Of a DNA stretch of 64,000 nt, positions 36,198 through 48,510 are shown piece by piece. The DNA is from Neelides folsomi (taxonomy: Eukaryota > Arthropoda > Collembola > Neelipleona > Neelidae): positions 1 through 64,000 of the forward strand of contig JAQGBZ010000093.1 of assembly GCA_034687125.1 (NCBI GenBank). The letters are read 5' to 3'. The notes under the pieces are model-generated. The model searched no databases, was not told the DNA's origin, and saw only the letters and a list, made by a program, of their open reading frames with translations. Within the stretch, counting starts at the first letter, position 1, and the number at the start of each line of letters is the position of its first letter. A program made the translations under genes and the position numbers.

Positions 36198-36264
36198 AGC
36201 AACAGTATATTATAAGCCAGTATTATATATACTGTATTATACAGGCTTATAATATACTGTTGCT
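36198..36264. repeat. Perfect 21-bp inverted repeat, hairpin with 25-base loop
   Basis: Arms 36198-36218 and 36244-36264 are exact reverse complements over 21 bases. The loop is AT-rich and can itself form a five-bp AGTAT/ATACT stem. The 67-base fold has the size of an arthropod microRNA precursor, though perfect pairing is also typical of a young palindrome or a small inverted-repeat element. The arm ends carry AGCAAC/GTTGCT, half of the X-box-like motif. It lies inside the abd-A intron and can fold from either strand. Confidence 0.75.
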
Positions 36265-36372
36265 ACTGGGGACTATATGGTAACTATGGTGATAAGTTGT
36301 ATATATAAGGAATTATATCATTTATAGAACTAGCCGTAAAAGAGATCATTCACGTTCTCGTTCAGACATGAA

Positions 36373-36600
36373 ATGAATTTGAGGTTGAATGTAATCTCGC
36401 GTCAACTGCAGAGAAACGACTCGCCGGATTCCACCGAAAAAGAAGGAGGGGGAAAAATGGTGCCGACAAAAGTGAAGTTCCTTCCTTGCCAACTCCCTCC
36501 GCCCGAAAAAGATCTTCCAGACCTCGTTGGGAACAACCGGAGAACTCCCACTAATTATTATTGCCCGATTCTAACCGGAGCTCCGAGGGCCACAAATTAG
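36373..36600 (+). CDS. Possible small ORF in the abd-A intron, 75 residues
   Basis: ATG to TAG on the strand opposite abd-A, in a moderately GC-rich patch. Opens MNLRLNVISRQLQRNDSPD, is hydrophilic and Pro/Lys-rich in the middle (VKFLPCQLPPPEKDLPDLV), and ends TGAPRATN. No signal peptide, membrane segment or known domain is seen. No convincing TATA box or poly(A) signal accompanies it, so a chance frame is as likely. Confidence 0.18.
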   Translation: MNLRLNVISRQLQRNDSPDSTEKEGGGKMVPTKVKFLPCQLPPPEKDLPDLVGNNRRTPTNYYCPILTGAPRATN

Positions 36601-36980
36601 GAACTTTTGGCCCACTCGTCCGCAACAAACTATTCCCACATGGCGGGGAAATTCGAAATAATCCCAAACTCCCGATTTACTCACGTTCATTATGGGCCCT
36701 ATATCCATTCATCCATTCCCATAGTCCTCCAACTCCTAATAAGACAAAATAATATCCGCACTTCCCGTGGAACCTAATGGGACCGAAATGGGATTATTTA
36801 TGATTCCCCTAACTAGAGTTACCATACAGTTAACCTATACCCGACATGTGGAAACCTCATTTACATTATTTAAATAGTTACCCGACAGTTGTCTTGGCAC
36901 GACAGTTCCCATACTACTTTTATATTTATTACGAAACATTCCAACACTAACTAACTGATTAAATTTATATAGTAGAATTT

Positions 36981-37060
36981 ATATAGTTATCATGGTTATA
37001 TCATAGTTACTATGGTAATATCATGGTTACTATGGTAATATTATTGTTGCTATGACCCTA
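36981..37060. repeat. 20-bp tandem repeat with an X-box-like core
   Basis: Four in-register 20-base units. The two central ones (37001-37020 and 37021-37040) differ at one base and read TCATRGTTACTATGGTAATA. Each contains GTTACTATGGTAA, close to the dispersed palindromic motif of this window. Confidence 0.75.
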
Positions 37061-37488
37061 TAATTAAAATTAAAATTAGTATTACAGAAGGAAGTTTAAA
37101 TCCAAGGGAGTTAAAATGAAGGTAATAAGATTTTGTGTTATTTTTCAACTGCGGTTGAAACGACGTGTGTTATTCCCCGAATCAGAGGTCCATAAATAAC
37201 CCTCATTGAGGATCTCGTTAGAGCTCCCGGGTATCATAATGAAATGGGTCCTGGCATTTTTCCCCCCAACTCTTCTCTTACTTATCGGGGCCATAATGGG
37301 GATTTGTAATGCCGAAGGAAATGCGTTCCCAACAACACAAACTCCCTTCGTCCCCTCAATCTCCAAACTCCCGCCCTCGTAAAAGGGAAAAAGAAATGGA
37401 GACGAACGCTCCATTCCAAAATTCCCCGACACTAAAAATAGCTAAAGATTCTTTACACAAAATTCCCTTCGAAAATCATTATTTTATA

Positions 37489-37499
37489 ATGGCCGCCAT
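37489..37499. promoter_or_regulatory. Palindromic ATGGCCGCCAT, second copy
   Basis: Identical to the 11-mer at 19039-19049, in both cases preceded by TA. See that entry for the YY1/Pho interpretation, which is inferred. Confidence 0.3.
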
Positions 37500-38094
37500 T
37501 GTGAGACTAAATCTAGCTCTTATTCAGCGCGAAATTCAAATGTCACTTATTTAATTTAATCTTTTGCTTCTTATTTAATTTAATCTTTTACTTCTTATTT
37601 AATTTATTCTTTAATTTTATTTTAATGACAGAGATAAACGAACTTTTAAATCTAGTAAAGCAATCTTTAGCTATTAAATAGTAAATGCGTATTTATTTAT
37701 GTGTTTATAATCCTGATAGTAAAAACCAGATCTGTTTTGGCAAGATGGCCGAAAATCGAAAAGAATTAAAAGTAAATTAGTTGGTCTCGAATAGGAAATT
37801 TCAATTATAGCGAATGATCTTCTGGTCAAGTAATTGGCCAATAAAAGGAGCGAGATGAAGAATGGGAAATGAATAAAGAATGTAATTGAAGGCAATTACG
37901 ATGAATCGACATTTAAACGTTCACATAAAGCCAATTTAATGGCCTTTGCGGTTGGGTTTGAATGACGAATTCATTTTTTATATTTTTTGAGCCTTGAACC
38001 TTCCTCTCTTTATTTCCTTTAGTTGACCATCTGTAATAGAAAATTATCTAAATGGTTTTAAATCCTGCAGTGCAATGCAGAAGAATCTTAATGT

Positions 38095-38285
38095 TAATTG
38101 CAAATGTTTAAATGTTATTTATATTATGGTTAATGTAAGGATGGTTAATGTAAATTTATATTGATTGTAAGGAGCTTAATGTAACTACACGCTTAATGCA
38201 ACTATAAGCTTAATATTGAACTAACTATAATCTTAATGTAAGTTAATGTTAAATAAGCTTAATGTTAAATGCAATCTTAGATTTT
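38095..38285. repeat. Degenerate repeat of AGCTTAATGTAACTATA
   Basis: About nine imperfect copies of GCTTAATGTWA or GGTTAATGTAA spaced 15-25 bases apart. No coding sense. Confidence 0.55.
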
Positions 38286-38289
38286 TTTC

Positions 38290-41200
38290 ATTGGTTTGAA
38301 TGTGTTGGCCGAAGCTGACCATTTTAAGTATTTTAAAAATGATAATTGAAGTGAATGTATTTAATAGAAAGGGAATTTCTATATCTATTAAATGGCATTC
38401 AATATTGAGCAATCCTCTTTTATGTCCAAGTCCATTAAATTAAAATGGCTATTAGACATACGCCATTAATTCTTTCTTCTTCTTATCACACCATTCAATT
38501 TCATCCTTCTTTGCTGGATCTTCTCCATAGCAACAGCAACTATAGCAACAAATCCACCCAACAAGTTCTTTAAGGAAATTTATGGGAAAGTCGTAAAGGC
38601 AAATCTTTGATTGGCCCTTAATGGACTTTGTCGTTAAATTCAAGTAGCTTTTAAAATTTACTTAAAATTCTTTTTCATTCCTAATTTATTCAATTTAAAT
38701 TTTTTTCTCGATTAAATGAACCAACTTTAAAAATGCAAATGCAAATGCAACCAAAATACATTTAACTTTATCTATAATTAAATGTCTGTAGTTTAAACCT
38801 GGGATTTATATTTTATACATATTATTATAAAGCACGGAACCTGATTTTATTATTAAGTTAGTTAAAATAAAATAATAATAATAATAAAATTAAAAGGAAA
38901 CAAATGGATTTTATTAATATTTTTAAGAAGTGGTTTGAAATTGGAAATCTTTGAAGAATTTGAGGTTGATAATTAATTCGTCATTCGTAATTCGTTCCTC
39001 TGGGTCGTAAAAGCTTAGGAACTTGTTAAGGTAAATAAACGAGTATTAAAAATTAACATTTTGAGGAGAAAAAAGAGGAAAATTATGAAGACATTTGAGA
39101 GAAATGCGTTTCAATGTTTGTATTAAAACTTGCGCCAACGACATAAAGACTCTTTAACATAACCAAATAACCATTCACTATTAACCATAAAAAATATGAA
39201 TGTTGTTTAATGTTAACAAATGCTGTTGCTATGGGAATACAAAATACGCATATAAATATACAAATACAATATAAATACAATCCTGACAATGACAACAGTA
39301 CAGATATATGGTTGCTATGGAATATATGGTTGCCATGGAATATATAGGATATGTATTGTCGCTAAGGAAACTGTCTGGCTGAATATTTTAAATGGTTGCT
39401 AGGGAGACAGGGAGCTTGATTCTCCCAATCCTTTGAAGATAAGCCAAGCAGGTTTTAGTTGACAATTAAGAGATGAATGTCCCTGCTCTTTTCCATCTCC
39501 AGCCAAAAATTCCAATCTGTAAAGGGAAAACCGCAGAGATAACCATCGAAACCAAAACGAGTTTCAAACTTTGAAGTTTGGGGGAAATTTTACAGAAATG
39601 CGGACGTGTTTATTAAAAAGACAGAAAATAAAAACAAAGGTTGATCAAAAGAATAAAATTCCTCTGATGGTTTTTACCTGTCTTTTTATTTTCTAAGGAG
39701 GGAGATTGTGGGAAGTGTCCGTAAAAGTCTTTAATGAGCTGGCCATCATTTTGGCTAAATTATCCATGGGATAATGGAGGGAGTTAAAGGGGGCTTAAAG
39801 ACTCGCCGTTAACACCACATAACCATAAACCCTGGTGTTTATCTCCTAATAATTGCTTATAAACTTTTGGATAAAAACTCAATTCCGCTTCACCACCAAC
39901 CAAAGCATTCAAAAACATCCAACCGGCTGAGAGATACAAAAAATAGAAAAAAACTCTTAAAACCCATCTGCTCCTTTTTAATGCTCCATTTACACTTTTT
40001 ATCAAACTGCGATAAAATAAGTTTCAAAAGACTTAAAATACTTTTAAAAAGCTAAACACTTTTAAAATATTGTTACTGTAAATGTCGATTATAATTTTAT
40101 CAAAAACTTTAAAATTAAAAATTGAATTTAATAAATTTTAGATTGGCATTTCAATGTCCGAACTTTTTTAATAACGTAATTAATTCTAATTAAATGGAAA
40201 ATGAGAAAGAGCAGACTTTAGATTTATTTATGGTTGTAGTTAATTGGGATAATTATATGTTCATTCCAAGTCTACACATGTGAATTTATGAGTTGGTTTT
40301 AAATTAATGTTTAATTCTAATAGAACTTCTATTCATTTGATGTCTAATTTATTTTTACATTTACATTGCATATATCATATATGAACTATATGATACTAAG
40401 CATTCATTAAACAGAACCAAACATGAATTTATAGGTATATTATGAATTTATACATTATGAGTTTATACGTATAGTTTATGTAAGGTACATGTATGTAATA
40501 TCCTTATGTATGTATCTTATTCTAATGTGTGGATGGATTGAATAGTTTATATTTACCATATTTGAATTATCATTTCCTTTACGCAATTTCAACCCCGGGA
40601 TTTGTAATGATGTGAGATGTTCTTTTTAGGGTTTGGATGTGTAGAAGTTGGAACGTGAGTTTACCCAACCAAGGAATTTTAATCTCAGACCCAGACACAA
40701 CACAAAGTCAAAAGTCTATAGATTCCTATCACCCAGCCATTTTACTTCTCAGCTTTATTATGAGAAAAGTTCATGGGAACTACATTGATAATGCACATCT
40801 AAATAAAATACAAAATTAAGCTTTGAACAAATTAAACAAAAACTCCATACGATTTATAAATCTAAATTAATATTTAATTAATATTTAATAATTAATTCAA
40901 ACAGTTAAGTGTAGAACCAAAAACATAACAATTATAAAGATTTGAATTTGTATTTAAAAGTAAAGGATTTGAAGTTTTATCTTTGTTTGGGTTTTTTGAG
41001 CTTTTCCCATTTGCTTCATTTGGATTTTATTTTTATGGATAATTTCTTCTTTTACTTTCGTCATTAAGGAAAAGAAGTCGGAATTGACAAGAAGGAAATT
41101 TACAAAACTCGCTATGCTTTTTTCCTCATTCATTCCACGTGCTTTATCTTCTATAGTTTGATTTAATAGCTCCTGACTATATTCTGAGTTTTTTGGATTG

Positions 41201-44181
41201 TCGGAGGAGGACAAAAGAAATAAATGGGAAAAATGTTTATTTGTTGTGAGGATTAAACTGCTGTTTTTGTGGGACTATTTACACGCAATTACTCTCAACC
41301 TTCGTTTACTTCAATTGCTTTTCCGCAGATTAAAACTTCACTTCTTATTAAATACCATATAGCCTATAGTCACTATACATACATATAGTCATAATACTGA
41401 GAGTCCCTTTACATAAATATACAAGATTCGTACAAATATGAATTTGTATGTAAGAACAATTTCCTTCAATATTAATGTTAAAGTAATGGGGAATGTAGAA
41501 AGAAATCGTTTCATAATTTCTGGTCCTTTTATGGGGGAAGTAAATGGGTTTAATGAGGAAAGAAATGTTTCACAATCACCATCATTGGTCAAATGAACTC
41601 ATAAAATTAAAGTTCAGAAAATGAGTTCAAAATTTTAGAAGTCTTATGAAAAATCCATTTTAGATTTTTACAAATATACAAATATTTATTTCATACAAAA
41701 TGATACAAAAATGTATTCGAATTAAAAATTTGATATTTTTGTAAATATCCGACAGTTAAATAAAATTTAAATAAAATTATTAAAATATGTTGAAATAAAT
41801 TTATACAGATCATCTCTGGTCACAATTCTCAACTATTTTAAAAACTTAAATGATGATTTTTAAATAATTTTCAACGATGTGTTGAATTGACAGAATGCGT
41901 GTTGGGGTTGAAAACCATTTGATTTACTTTCATTAATAATGAGACTAAATGGAGAATAAAACGAACATTTTTTGACAACTCCGCGTGACAAAAATCATTT
42001 GATTCATTTTGGCACGAGACTTGAAAAAAATAAAAAATTAGATAACAATTGTGCAAATAAAGCTGTATTTTAATTAAGAGTTTAACATTTATTTAAATTC
42101 ATTTAATTATAATTAACCGGAGTTAAAGTTTTCTTTAAATAAAATTGAGCGGAGTTTCCTTTAAATTAATATTGGTAAAGTGTAATTGTAATTTTCCTTA
42201 AAGGGTAATTGTAATTTTCCATTAAATTGTAATTTGTATTTATTATTCTTATAATTATCTGTTTGATCGTGAGTTTGTGTAATTAAAGATTTGGTTTAAG
42301 AGGTTTAACTATGTTAAACTTACTTTAGCGTAGTTTAACTATCTTTAGAAGCGGTTTAATTATCTTTAACTTTGTTTTTAATGTCTTGTCTTCCTCCAGA
42401 TTTGCATTGGAGTGTATAGATGGTTCAGCTCCTTGTTCATTTTAGAGTGGGGAATGATGTTGGGATTTGATTTTAATCTAAAAAGAGCTTGCGAAAGATT
42501 CCCATCTCCCCCGCAATGACTCAGAGAGTGAAAAGTTTTTTACACGGCCTTCAACAACCAACGCACAAATCCAACTTTGTTAATGCTACAATAAATACAC
42601 ATTTAATACATTTAATATACACCTACACTTTAATGGAAATGGAAAGCTCAAAGAGGGAAAATTAACATTAGGAACATTTTTGCAACAATTAATTGCTTTT
42701 TTGTAATTAAATGTAAAATTAATATCTGAAGTAAAGTACTAAATTAGACTATAAATTGCGCTTATTAATTTAGACTATTAACTGCGACGAAAGAATTGAA
42801 AATAATTGAGACTATAAAACAGACTATTAAATGCGCTGAGTTCATTTTAATTTAAGATGTAACATGAACATGATTAATTGGAATTTGTAATTGAAAACAG
42901 AATGAAAATTAAAAAGCGATTTTCCTCAATAATTTATAAAAATAGATAATTAATAATGTAATAATTAGGATTTAAGTGAGTGGAATGAGAGTCAAAAAAG
43001 TTCTCACGAACGTCCCAGTTTTGTTTTCATAGTTTTTGTATGGTGGGAATAATGATTTGTCCCTTTGTTTGGGCCGTGCAATCAACTCCCTTTGGTTGGC
43101 CGATTAAATGACCAATTGAGCTTATTATTTAAGTAGGTTTAGGTGGTTATTAGACGCTGAGCAGGAAACCCCGGGGTTTTCCCCATTACTTAATTTCACG
43201 AACTATTTACAAAATCCATTCACTCACAGCGGGACATTCAAATCAACCCAAGTCGTGAAATTCACAATTTGATAATTAATTACACATTTTTTCATTTTAA
43301 TATTAATTTAACATTTTACAATATTGATATCAAACCACCTTCATATTAAATCCCTATACTAATATGTATATAATATTATCTCATACATATTAATATATAA
43401 ATATGTACAGTTTTTATATATCTTGTATTTTTCTTACTTTTTAAAAAATAGTTCACTTGAGACGTTCAATTCCGGAACAACCTCAATACATTGAAAAATT
43501 GAAATGGATATTGAGAATAGAAATTGATATTGGGAATTGAATGGCTGATTTATTGCCAATTGAATTATTTGCAAATGTCTAATAAATTGTTGGTAAATTA
43601 TAGTTAACAACCGATAAATGAAAAATGTATGGGGGAATTATCAATTAAATGAGGTTTGTATAAAGGAAGACAATAAATTAGTGAAAGGTCATTGAGAGAG
43701 ATTTTTACAACTTTTGTATTTTAACCTTTAAACTCATTTCTCACTTCAATCCAATCATTAGCCGACCGAAGCTCTAAGAAAGGGAAATTGAAGGACACAA
43801 AACCAATCACTAAATAATAAAATTGAATGTAAAGAATTGTAACTTTGTAACCATGGGATTTATCACTTTTATGATTATTTACTATTGCAAATTGCCATAG
43901 TAACAAAAATAACACTATGATTTTTCAAATATACGAATTATTTCGCTGCAATTAGTTCTTTAATAACCAATTATATGATTATATGAAACTAATATTTATA
44001 TGAATTTTATTCTAAATGGATTTTCATATGAATTTAAATTTTACTAGACTTTGTCAATTTTAATTTTACTGGATTTGTGGATTTAAATTATTTTAATTGT
44101 GGATTTTAATTATGAAATTTAATGATGGATTTTTATCTAATAGGAATTTTTATGATTTGAAATAGGTAATTGATTGCTTAC
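38290..44181 (-). other. abd-A: abd-A intron, 5' part
   Basis: AT-rich intron immediately downstream of the first coding exon. It holds a (TAA)n-like microsatellite near 38870-38890, X-box-like motifs at 38521-38550, 39225, 39308-39345 and 43848, and scattered open frames under 90 codons without supporting signals. The frame at 40954-41214 (minus, MSSSDNPKNSEYSQ...) reads hydrophilic and plausible, but has no splice or poly(A) support. Confidence 0.5.
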
Positions 44182-44677
44182 CTGTGATTGACATCCACGG
44201 GTATCTTGGGATGTCTGGTATTCCTTGGCCGCCTTGGTTGCATCCTGTTCCAAGATGGTCGCCGCCCGATGCCGCCACGGCGGCTTGATGGTAGAACTGC
44301 GCAGCCGCCGCAATTCCCGCCGCCGTCGCCGCGGATTGATGACCTGCAGCAGCATTAGCCGCTAGTGTATAGTTGACCATAGAATCAGCAACTGAGGGTC
44401 CATTATAACGACAAGACTTGTCATTTAATGCGTCACCTCCAGCTGCAGACAGATGAGAACCGAAGGCCCCGACCCCCATCCCGCCAGATGCCGCGACAGC
44501 AGCAGCGGCCGCCGCAGCTGCAAATGGCGATTGCTGGCCCATGCTCACATACGGATACATCCGGGCAGCCGCAGCCGCCACCGACGAATAATTAACGGCC
44601 GAATTCGAAGACACCGAGGACCCGTCGCCTTGCCCGTATTTGGGAAGCATGCTATCGATAAACTTCGAGTTCATCAT
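44182..44677 (-). CDS. abd-A: abdominal-A, first coding exon with YPWM
   Basis: Starts at ATGATG (44677) and encodes residues 1-165 plus the first base of codon 166, ending at CACAG before the donor GTAAGC. The N-terminus MMNSKFIDSMLPKY matches the conserved ABD-A start (insects: SSKFIIDSMLPKY). MYPYV is at residues 40-44, an alanine tract near 53-60, and an Ala-rich region ends with AAAAQFYHQAAVAAS. HLGTGC and IPRYPWM follow, the hexapeptide YPWM being residues 159-162. YPWM recruits Extradenticle/PBX. After it comes SITD. The second Exd-contacting motif TDWM known from insect ABD-A is absent at this junction. GC content is far above the surroundings, as expected for an Ala/Gly-rich Hox exon. 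Confidence 0.95.
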
Positions 44678-44796
44678 TTTTAAAAATTCCCGCTTTTTTA
44701 ATTCCCTCTTTTAGGTTCAAACTCCCCGCCTCCCGCCCAAACACAAAAACATTTCAAGTTGGAAAATGGCAAATTGGGAAAGACCAAACCCTGGAC
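44678..44796 (-). other. abd-A: abd-A 5' UTR part of the first coding exon
   Basis: A strong 3' splice site (AAATTTGTTTTTCAG) ends at 44797, so the coding exon carries 119 bases of 5' UTR and is not the first exon. The segment includes GGGCGGGAGGCGGGG and has no upstream ATG in frame that would extend the protein. Confidence 0.7.
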
Positions 44797-46836
44797 CTGA
44801 AAAACAAATTTAATTTAACCCATTTAAGTAAATATATTTAACTAATAATTTATTATATTTAATTAATAATTAAAATTATTAAATTTCATTTTTACAAATT
44901 GAATTAAATAAATGATTTATTAAATATTAAATTAATAAAATTTTCAGCTATAGATCAATAGATCCATTGATACCAAGAATTTAACTTTATAATGTTAACT
45001 TTATGAAAACTATTAAAAACTTTTCCATTAACTTTAATTATAACCATCCTAATTATTATTAAGATCAGCATTTTTGATAAAATTAAAATGACCGCTACAG
45101 TTTTATAACTGAAAGTTTTAGGTCGTAAAACCAATAGATTTGAATTTAATGGTTTCTAAATGGCGTTGTTGAAAGTGAATTTAAAGAAGGGGAATGAATT
45201 TGAAGGGGAGGAAGTTTGTTATAAAACTGGTAATGATGAAAATGATGATTATAATAAAAGATAACTTGGGTCGTTACTCATCCGCACATTAAATGCATTC
45301 AGATCTCATCATTGGATTTCAATCCAACTTTGCTATTTACAAAGGATTAGCCGCAATGTGAAATTACGCCCTAAATCTCATTCTTAATCATCAAATGCAT
45401 TTTTTGCAATTACAATTCTCATCATTTTCTTTTTCGCTTACATTCAGATAATAAACATCTTTATATAAAACTATTCTATACAATACATATAAAATAAATA
45501 TAGCTATAACTATTTATTATAACTATAAATTTTGTTTGTTTATGTCGACCGAGAAACTTTTTTGCAATTGCAATTGCAATTTGCGAATCGCCGATGAAGA
45601 TCCAAACAAATGGAAAATTTATAAATCGATATTTTTTTAGTATTGAAAATGTCCCTTATTTAACTGTGAATTCTAATAAATTATTTTTATTATTATTAAG
45701 TTTATTTGTGAAAGTTTATTCGGAGTCAAATGTGTTTTATGTTTGGAATGGATCTAAAAGGTTTTAATCTGCCAATAGGAAAAAAGAGATTTTGATCTTG
45801 AATTGGGCAAATGAGGTAAAAGGTCCATAACGCTGGTTGCTATCGGCCCATTTCACTTTGAGACCTCGAATTGGAAAAAGAATTAAGATCACAATCAAAT
45901 CCCAATCACGATGATAAAATTCCAAAACCTTCAATAAAAATGAGTTCAATTACGGCCATTTCCAAAATATTATTTCCTCTCATAAATTCACCATTTCCAC
46001 TCAAAATGCGTCATTAACTTTGCTTTATTAACCTTAAAGGCTTTTAAATTATAAATAAAATAAAAGATTACAAAAACTCACAGAGAATATATAAAATGTA
46101 AATATAAAACGTATACGCAACTATAAAGGTTCAATGAATAAACTCAATAAGGAAATTTAAACATTGTAAATATATTCTTAATTGTTAATTTAATTGCTCA
46201 TTTTTTTAATTGTTAATTTTAGCTTACTGTTTAAATATCTTATTTAATTGCTAATTTTAATTTTGTTGTTATTTATTAAATTTATTTTGTGCACGAATCA
46301 ATTAAACGATTTTGAATTTCCTTTTTTATCTCTTTGTAATTTCCATTTTATATTTGAATGAATGAGATCACCTTAATTGGAAGGCCGAGATTGTAAATTG
46401 GAAGTTAAGGAATTCTCCCTGCAATTATCATTTCCCAATTTCACCCCCGCCAATGGAGAAAAGATCTCTCTATTTAATTTAATTCGTGATTGCCTTTATG
46501 TAAATTCCCCATTCAATTGATTAGAAAGCGAGTCGTGAATCAAAATCCAAATCCATTATTATACGACCACAACAATAAAATAAATATTTTACCAAACCAC
46601 TTCTAATGAACTATTGTTATATCCAAACTCTTCTCGCTCAATGTAAAAAACCCTCATATAAAATTACCTATTAAATTACAATTCACAGTTAAAATCTCAC
46701 AAATAAAATATCCAATAAATAATAATAATCCAATCCTTAAATAAAAATTATTTTCCAAACTTTATCCTTTTAATCAAATTACTAATAAAACCATTAATTA
46801 CTTAAATTTTATTAAATAATTTAAAGGTAAACTTAC
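44797..46836 (-). other. abd-A: abd-A 5' UTR intron
   Basis: Bounded by the donor GTAAGT at 46831-46836 and the acceptor before 44796. It is AT-rich throughout, with no coding frame of note. A GCAATTGCAATTGCAATTTGC palindromic run sits near 45565-45583. Confidence 0.5.
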
Positions 46837-46867
46837 CGAGGTTGATTGGCCGCGTGGAAGTCAACAA
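46837..46867 (-). other. abd-A: Candidate 31-base noncoding exon of abd-A
   Basis: On the minus strand a long pyrimidine tract ends in TTTCGCAG; 31 bases follow, including GCGGCCAATCAACC; then comes the strong donor CTCG/GTAAGT. The exon is GC-richer than its flanks. It contains no ATG, so it would extend only the leader. If the acceptor is not used, the same donor could belong to a longer first exon starting in the 46.9-47.1 kb region. Confidence 0.4.
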
Positions 46868-47112
46868 CTGCGAAAGATTAAAAACAAAACAACTGAACTA
46901 AACAAATGAAGCGTAAATCAAAGTTTGCAATAAAAATGACAGTGGATAATTTCAATTTGGGTAATTTGGGCAATTGACAATTTTGGTGATTTTGATTTTT
47001 GATTTTGATTTTGGAATTTGATTTTTAATTTGGGTGATTTTGGGTAAATTATAAGTTGGGTAAATTAATGTTTAATTAATTAATTTAAACGAAGTTCCGG
47101 AAGGAGATTAAA

Positions 47113-47520
47113 TTAATCTTTGTTTGGGTTGTTTTGAGGGGGAGCTTCTTGGCGTGTTTGAGTATTGTGAGGGTGAGTTTTGTAATGAGGGATCTTCCTC
47201 AACTCTTCTTCCAAACACTTGGAGGAAATCGGAAAAGAGTTGGACACAACACGTCGGCGGCGACCCAACAACCAACCAAAGGTCTTTCTTAGCCCAAGCT
47301 CCGCCCGGCCCTGCCCTTTCCGTCCATCTCCCTCTCTCCGCCCCTCAGGATCTGTGGGAAGTATGGGAGGGATAGGGATGGGGATTCCTATCTTGCCCAT
47401 ACAAAGCCGAGCCTCTCCGCACCACTTTTGGAGAAAGGAACCCTTCGACACCACCTACATGCAAACACAACAAACCCCGAACCGAAACACAACACCGAAC
47501 GGGGAACAAATGAACTTACA
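47113..47520. other. GC-rich stretch upstream of abd-A
   Basis: A block of raised GC with open frames on both strands (113 codons minus, 148 codons plus). Both are Pro/Arg/Gly-rich and mirror each other, so neither is called. In an AT-rich genome such a block next to a Hox leader exon is a reasonable place for promoter or leader sequence. A strong minus-strand donor (GATT/GTAAGTTC) sits at its right end. Confidence 0.35.
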
Positions 47521-47640
47521 ATCAAAAATCGCCCGCTCAAACCCGCCATTTGGAAATTCGGATCACTCCGAAAATCGGATCACTCCGAAAATCCTACTCC
47601 GAAAATTCAACTCCGAAAAGCCAAAAACTCCGAATACTTT
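47520..47640 (-). other. abd-A: Candidate distal leader exon of abd-A
   Basis: The donor GTAAGT at 47514-47519 follows a GC-rich segment whose right part is the CCGAAAATCGGATCACT repeat. Splicing from 47520 to the 31-base exon at 46867 would give a two-intron 5' UTR. The 5' boundary at 47640 is a guess from composition; no core promoter was identified. Confidence 0.25.
47557..47635. repeat. 17-19 bp tandem repeat, unit GGATCACTCCGAAAATC
   Basis: Two near-perfect copies (from about 47560) are followed by three shortened copies sharing CTCCGAAAA. A looser CGAATTACGAATATT repeat continues to about 47740. Confidence 0.65.
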
Positions 47641-48510
47641 ATCATTAAACATTAACAGCATTTAGTCAATAAAGATTTTTAAGAATAAGTATTTAACGAA
47701 TTACGAATATTCACCGAATTACGAATATTTAGCGAATAATACAGTTCCTTTACATTTTTAGATTATTTTACTATTTTTATTAATTAACATTGATTAATTG
47801 ATTAGCTTAAAAGATCAGATATAACTAAAGATATTTACAGTTTTAATTAATATAATAATGTATTAATAAAATTACAAATGACTTTTTAATTACGCAGACA
47901 TTTTTTAAAATTACACTAACAAAAATTTAATAATTACAATTTAATGCTTTTTATCACTTCATAATGCATATAGAAATTGACAATTTGAAGATTGATTAAG
48001 ATTTGAGCTTAAAATTAACAAGGCGAGAAATTGAAATTGTTTTCCATGTTAATTTGCGACATTTATAGGGGAAAGGATGCGTTTGGTAAAGTAAGTTTTG
48101 AATGAAAGTTTAGATTTATTAAGTGGTCGTAAAAGCATTTCTCACTCCGTTTCCCGACTGTTGGCGGATGTTGGAAGCTGAAAAAGGTTTAAAAATGTTT
48201 TACGTCCCTCTTGAGCGCCTTTTGAGTGACAGGGAAAGAGCGGAGGGACAAATTGATGCCGTGAGTTGAAAAGGAAGCAAAACTTTTAAAATCCCTTTTT
48301 AAACCACTTAACGGCCCATAATAATTATATCATCAAAACCCATCTCTTTCATCTACTCACGCACATACAAACTTCAACGCAGCCTTTGAAACACATCACG
48401 CGTCCCATCCATTAAATACACACTTGGTTAATTATGCAAATAACGTTGTTTAATTCTGGCACTTTATTTACATTTAACAAATTAATTATCATTTCATTTA
48501 CAAAGTTAAT

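Noticed and set aside
47113-47665. Long overlapping frames on both strands (113 and 148 codons)
   Set aside because: They lie in a GC-rich block with tandem repeats, mirror each other, and give Pro/Arg-rich products without splice or start support.
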